Shown piece after piece: positions 63,218-64,000 of a stretch of 64,000 bases of DNA. A program made the position numbers and the translations under genes. Position 1 is the stretch's first letter. Each line of letters starts with the position of its first letter. The notes below the pieces were generated by a model. The model had not been told where the DNA came from and ran no database searches. It worked only from the letters and a program-made list of their open reading frames with translations. Origin of the DNA: Balneolaceae bacterium (GTDB lineage: Bacteria; Bacteroidota; Rhodothermia; Balneolales; Balneolaceae); assembly GCA_017640605.1 (NCBI GenBank), contig JAEPQH010000007.1, forward strand, positions 62,001-126,000, written 5' to 3'.

Positions 63218-64000
63218 TTTCTCAGCCCGCAAAAAAACTACTCGTAATTGGGAAGGTTTGGCCGGAGCCAAGCTCATCGGCAGCCGGTAGCAGAATTCTG
63301 CACATTCTGAACACATACCAACATGATGGATATTCCATCACGTTTGCAAGCAGTGCCGGGAAAAGTCCTTTTTCGTTTGATTTGAATTCGATCGGAATCA
63401 GGGAAGCTGACATCCCATTAAACGATTCTGCTTTTGATACGTTTGTCAAAAACCTGCACCCCGATGTAGTGCTCTTTGATCGATTTACCTCCGAAGAACA
63501 ATTTGGATGGCGCGTTTCGGAAGCTTGTCCGAATGCATTACGAGTACTCGACACCGAAGATCTTCACTGCCTGAGAGAAGGCAGGAGGCAGGCACTTAAA
63601 GAGAAAGCGACGTTTAACAAAAACCATCTCAACAACGAAATTGCTAAACGAGAAATAGCGAGTATTCTTCGATGTGATCTTTCCATTATCATCTCCGAAT
63701 TCGAAATGAATCTTCTTCAAACTCATTTTCGCATCGCTCCGGAATTGCTGCAATATCTACCGTTTATAGTTTCAGAATTTTCGGATGAGAACTGGAAAAC
63801 GTATTCTGAACGCGAGCACTTTATCAGCATAGGTAATTTTCTTCACCCGCCAAACTGGGATGCGGTGTTGTATCTCAAACAAACCATTTGGCCATTAATT
63901 AGAGCAAAGTTGCCGTATGCTGAATTGCACATTTACGGTGCGTATCCTTCTCTAAAAGTATGGCAGCTTCATAACGAAAAAGAGGGATTCATTGTAAAAG
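63214..64000 (+). CDS. Glycosyltransferase (GT4-like), 3' end outside window
   Basis: The frame from TTG 63214 runs open to the window end (262 codons). KLLVIGKVWPEPSSSAAGSRI is the start typical of GT4-type glycosyltransferases, with the usual PEP/PPSSAAG-type line. HFISIGNFLHPPNWDAVLYL and ELHIYGAYPS recall the C-terminal Rossmann entry (GxxxxxKN-like) of the fold. The end with the EX7E-type nucleotide-sugar site lies beyond the window. It overlaps the repeat-protein stop as TTGA, so it is translated with it. Confidence 0.75.
   Translation, partial: MISQPAKKLLVIGKVWPEPSSSAAGSRILHILNTYQHDGYSITFASSAGKSPFSFDLNSIGIREADIPLNDSAFDTFVKNLHPDVVLFDRFTSEEQFGWRVSEACPNALRVLDTEDLHCLREGRRQALKEKATFNKNHLNNEIAKREIASILRCDLSIIISEFEMNLLQTHFRIAPELLQYLPFIVSEFSDENWKTYSEREHFISIGNFLHPPNWDAVLYLKQTIWPLIRAKLPYAELHIYGAYPSLKVWQLHNEKEGFIVK

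Overview
The window looks like chromosomal DNA of a Balneolota/Rhodothermota-type bacterium (Bacteroidota superphylum). This is inferred from three consecutive secreted giants ending in a type IX secretion (T9SS) sorting domain with the NYPNPFNPS motif, several Sec lipoproteins, a tRNA promoter of the Bacteroidota form (TTG, 20 nt, TATCTTTG), and frequent GTG/TTG starts. No ribosomal RNA gene or CRISPR array is seen.

Layout. 1-2258: end of a propeller/Y_Y_Y sensor kinase and its NarL-type regulator. 2432-16516: three very large exported proteins, namely a beta-helix protein with a dockerin, a neighbour with three cohesin-like domains and eight Fn3-like repeats, and an ELWxxDGT-type protein. 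16572-35748: mostly housekeeping genes, including a LolC/E permease, lysS, a phosphopantetheinyl transferase, queD-queE, a 1275-residue multidomain glycosyltransferase, purC with a LacI regulator, crtB, accC, murQ, plsC and a TonB-like protein. 35797-37258: a tRNA-Ser(GGA) gene followed by a small GIY-YIG nuclease and degenerate repeats of the tRNA 3' end with its terminator. 37259-54324: a lipoprotein/barrel pair, a three-lipoprotein operon including an LpoB-like peptidoglycan synthase activator, an MscS channel, a Crp-rhodanese-DUF2892-OsmC cluster, a fused acyl-CoA mutase (IcmF) and a sarcosine-oxidase-like flavoenzyme.

The most striking region is 54394-61288, an integron. A full-length IntI-type integrase (60332-61288, plus strand) faces away from a series of minus-strand genes. 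The first is a three-gene operon resembling a type II Zorya anti-phage system: a ZorA-like motor protein with a long coiled-coil tail, a ZorB-like OmpA/MotB protein, and an HNH endonuclease. It is bounded by an attI-like core and a well-formed attC site. The two cassette ends are complementary over 10 bp, as expected for an integron cassette. A second cassette holds a 76-residue orphan gene. Toxin-antitoxin pairs (PIN/DUF2281 and HigBA) and an orphan membrane protein follow. The integrase has Gln268 where the family has its second catalytic Arg (HxxR), so the platform may now be inactive.

The right end (61706-64000) has a VOC-fold protein, a membrane-anchored protein with six 30-residue repeats, and the start of a glycosyltransferase that runs off the window.
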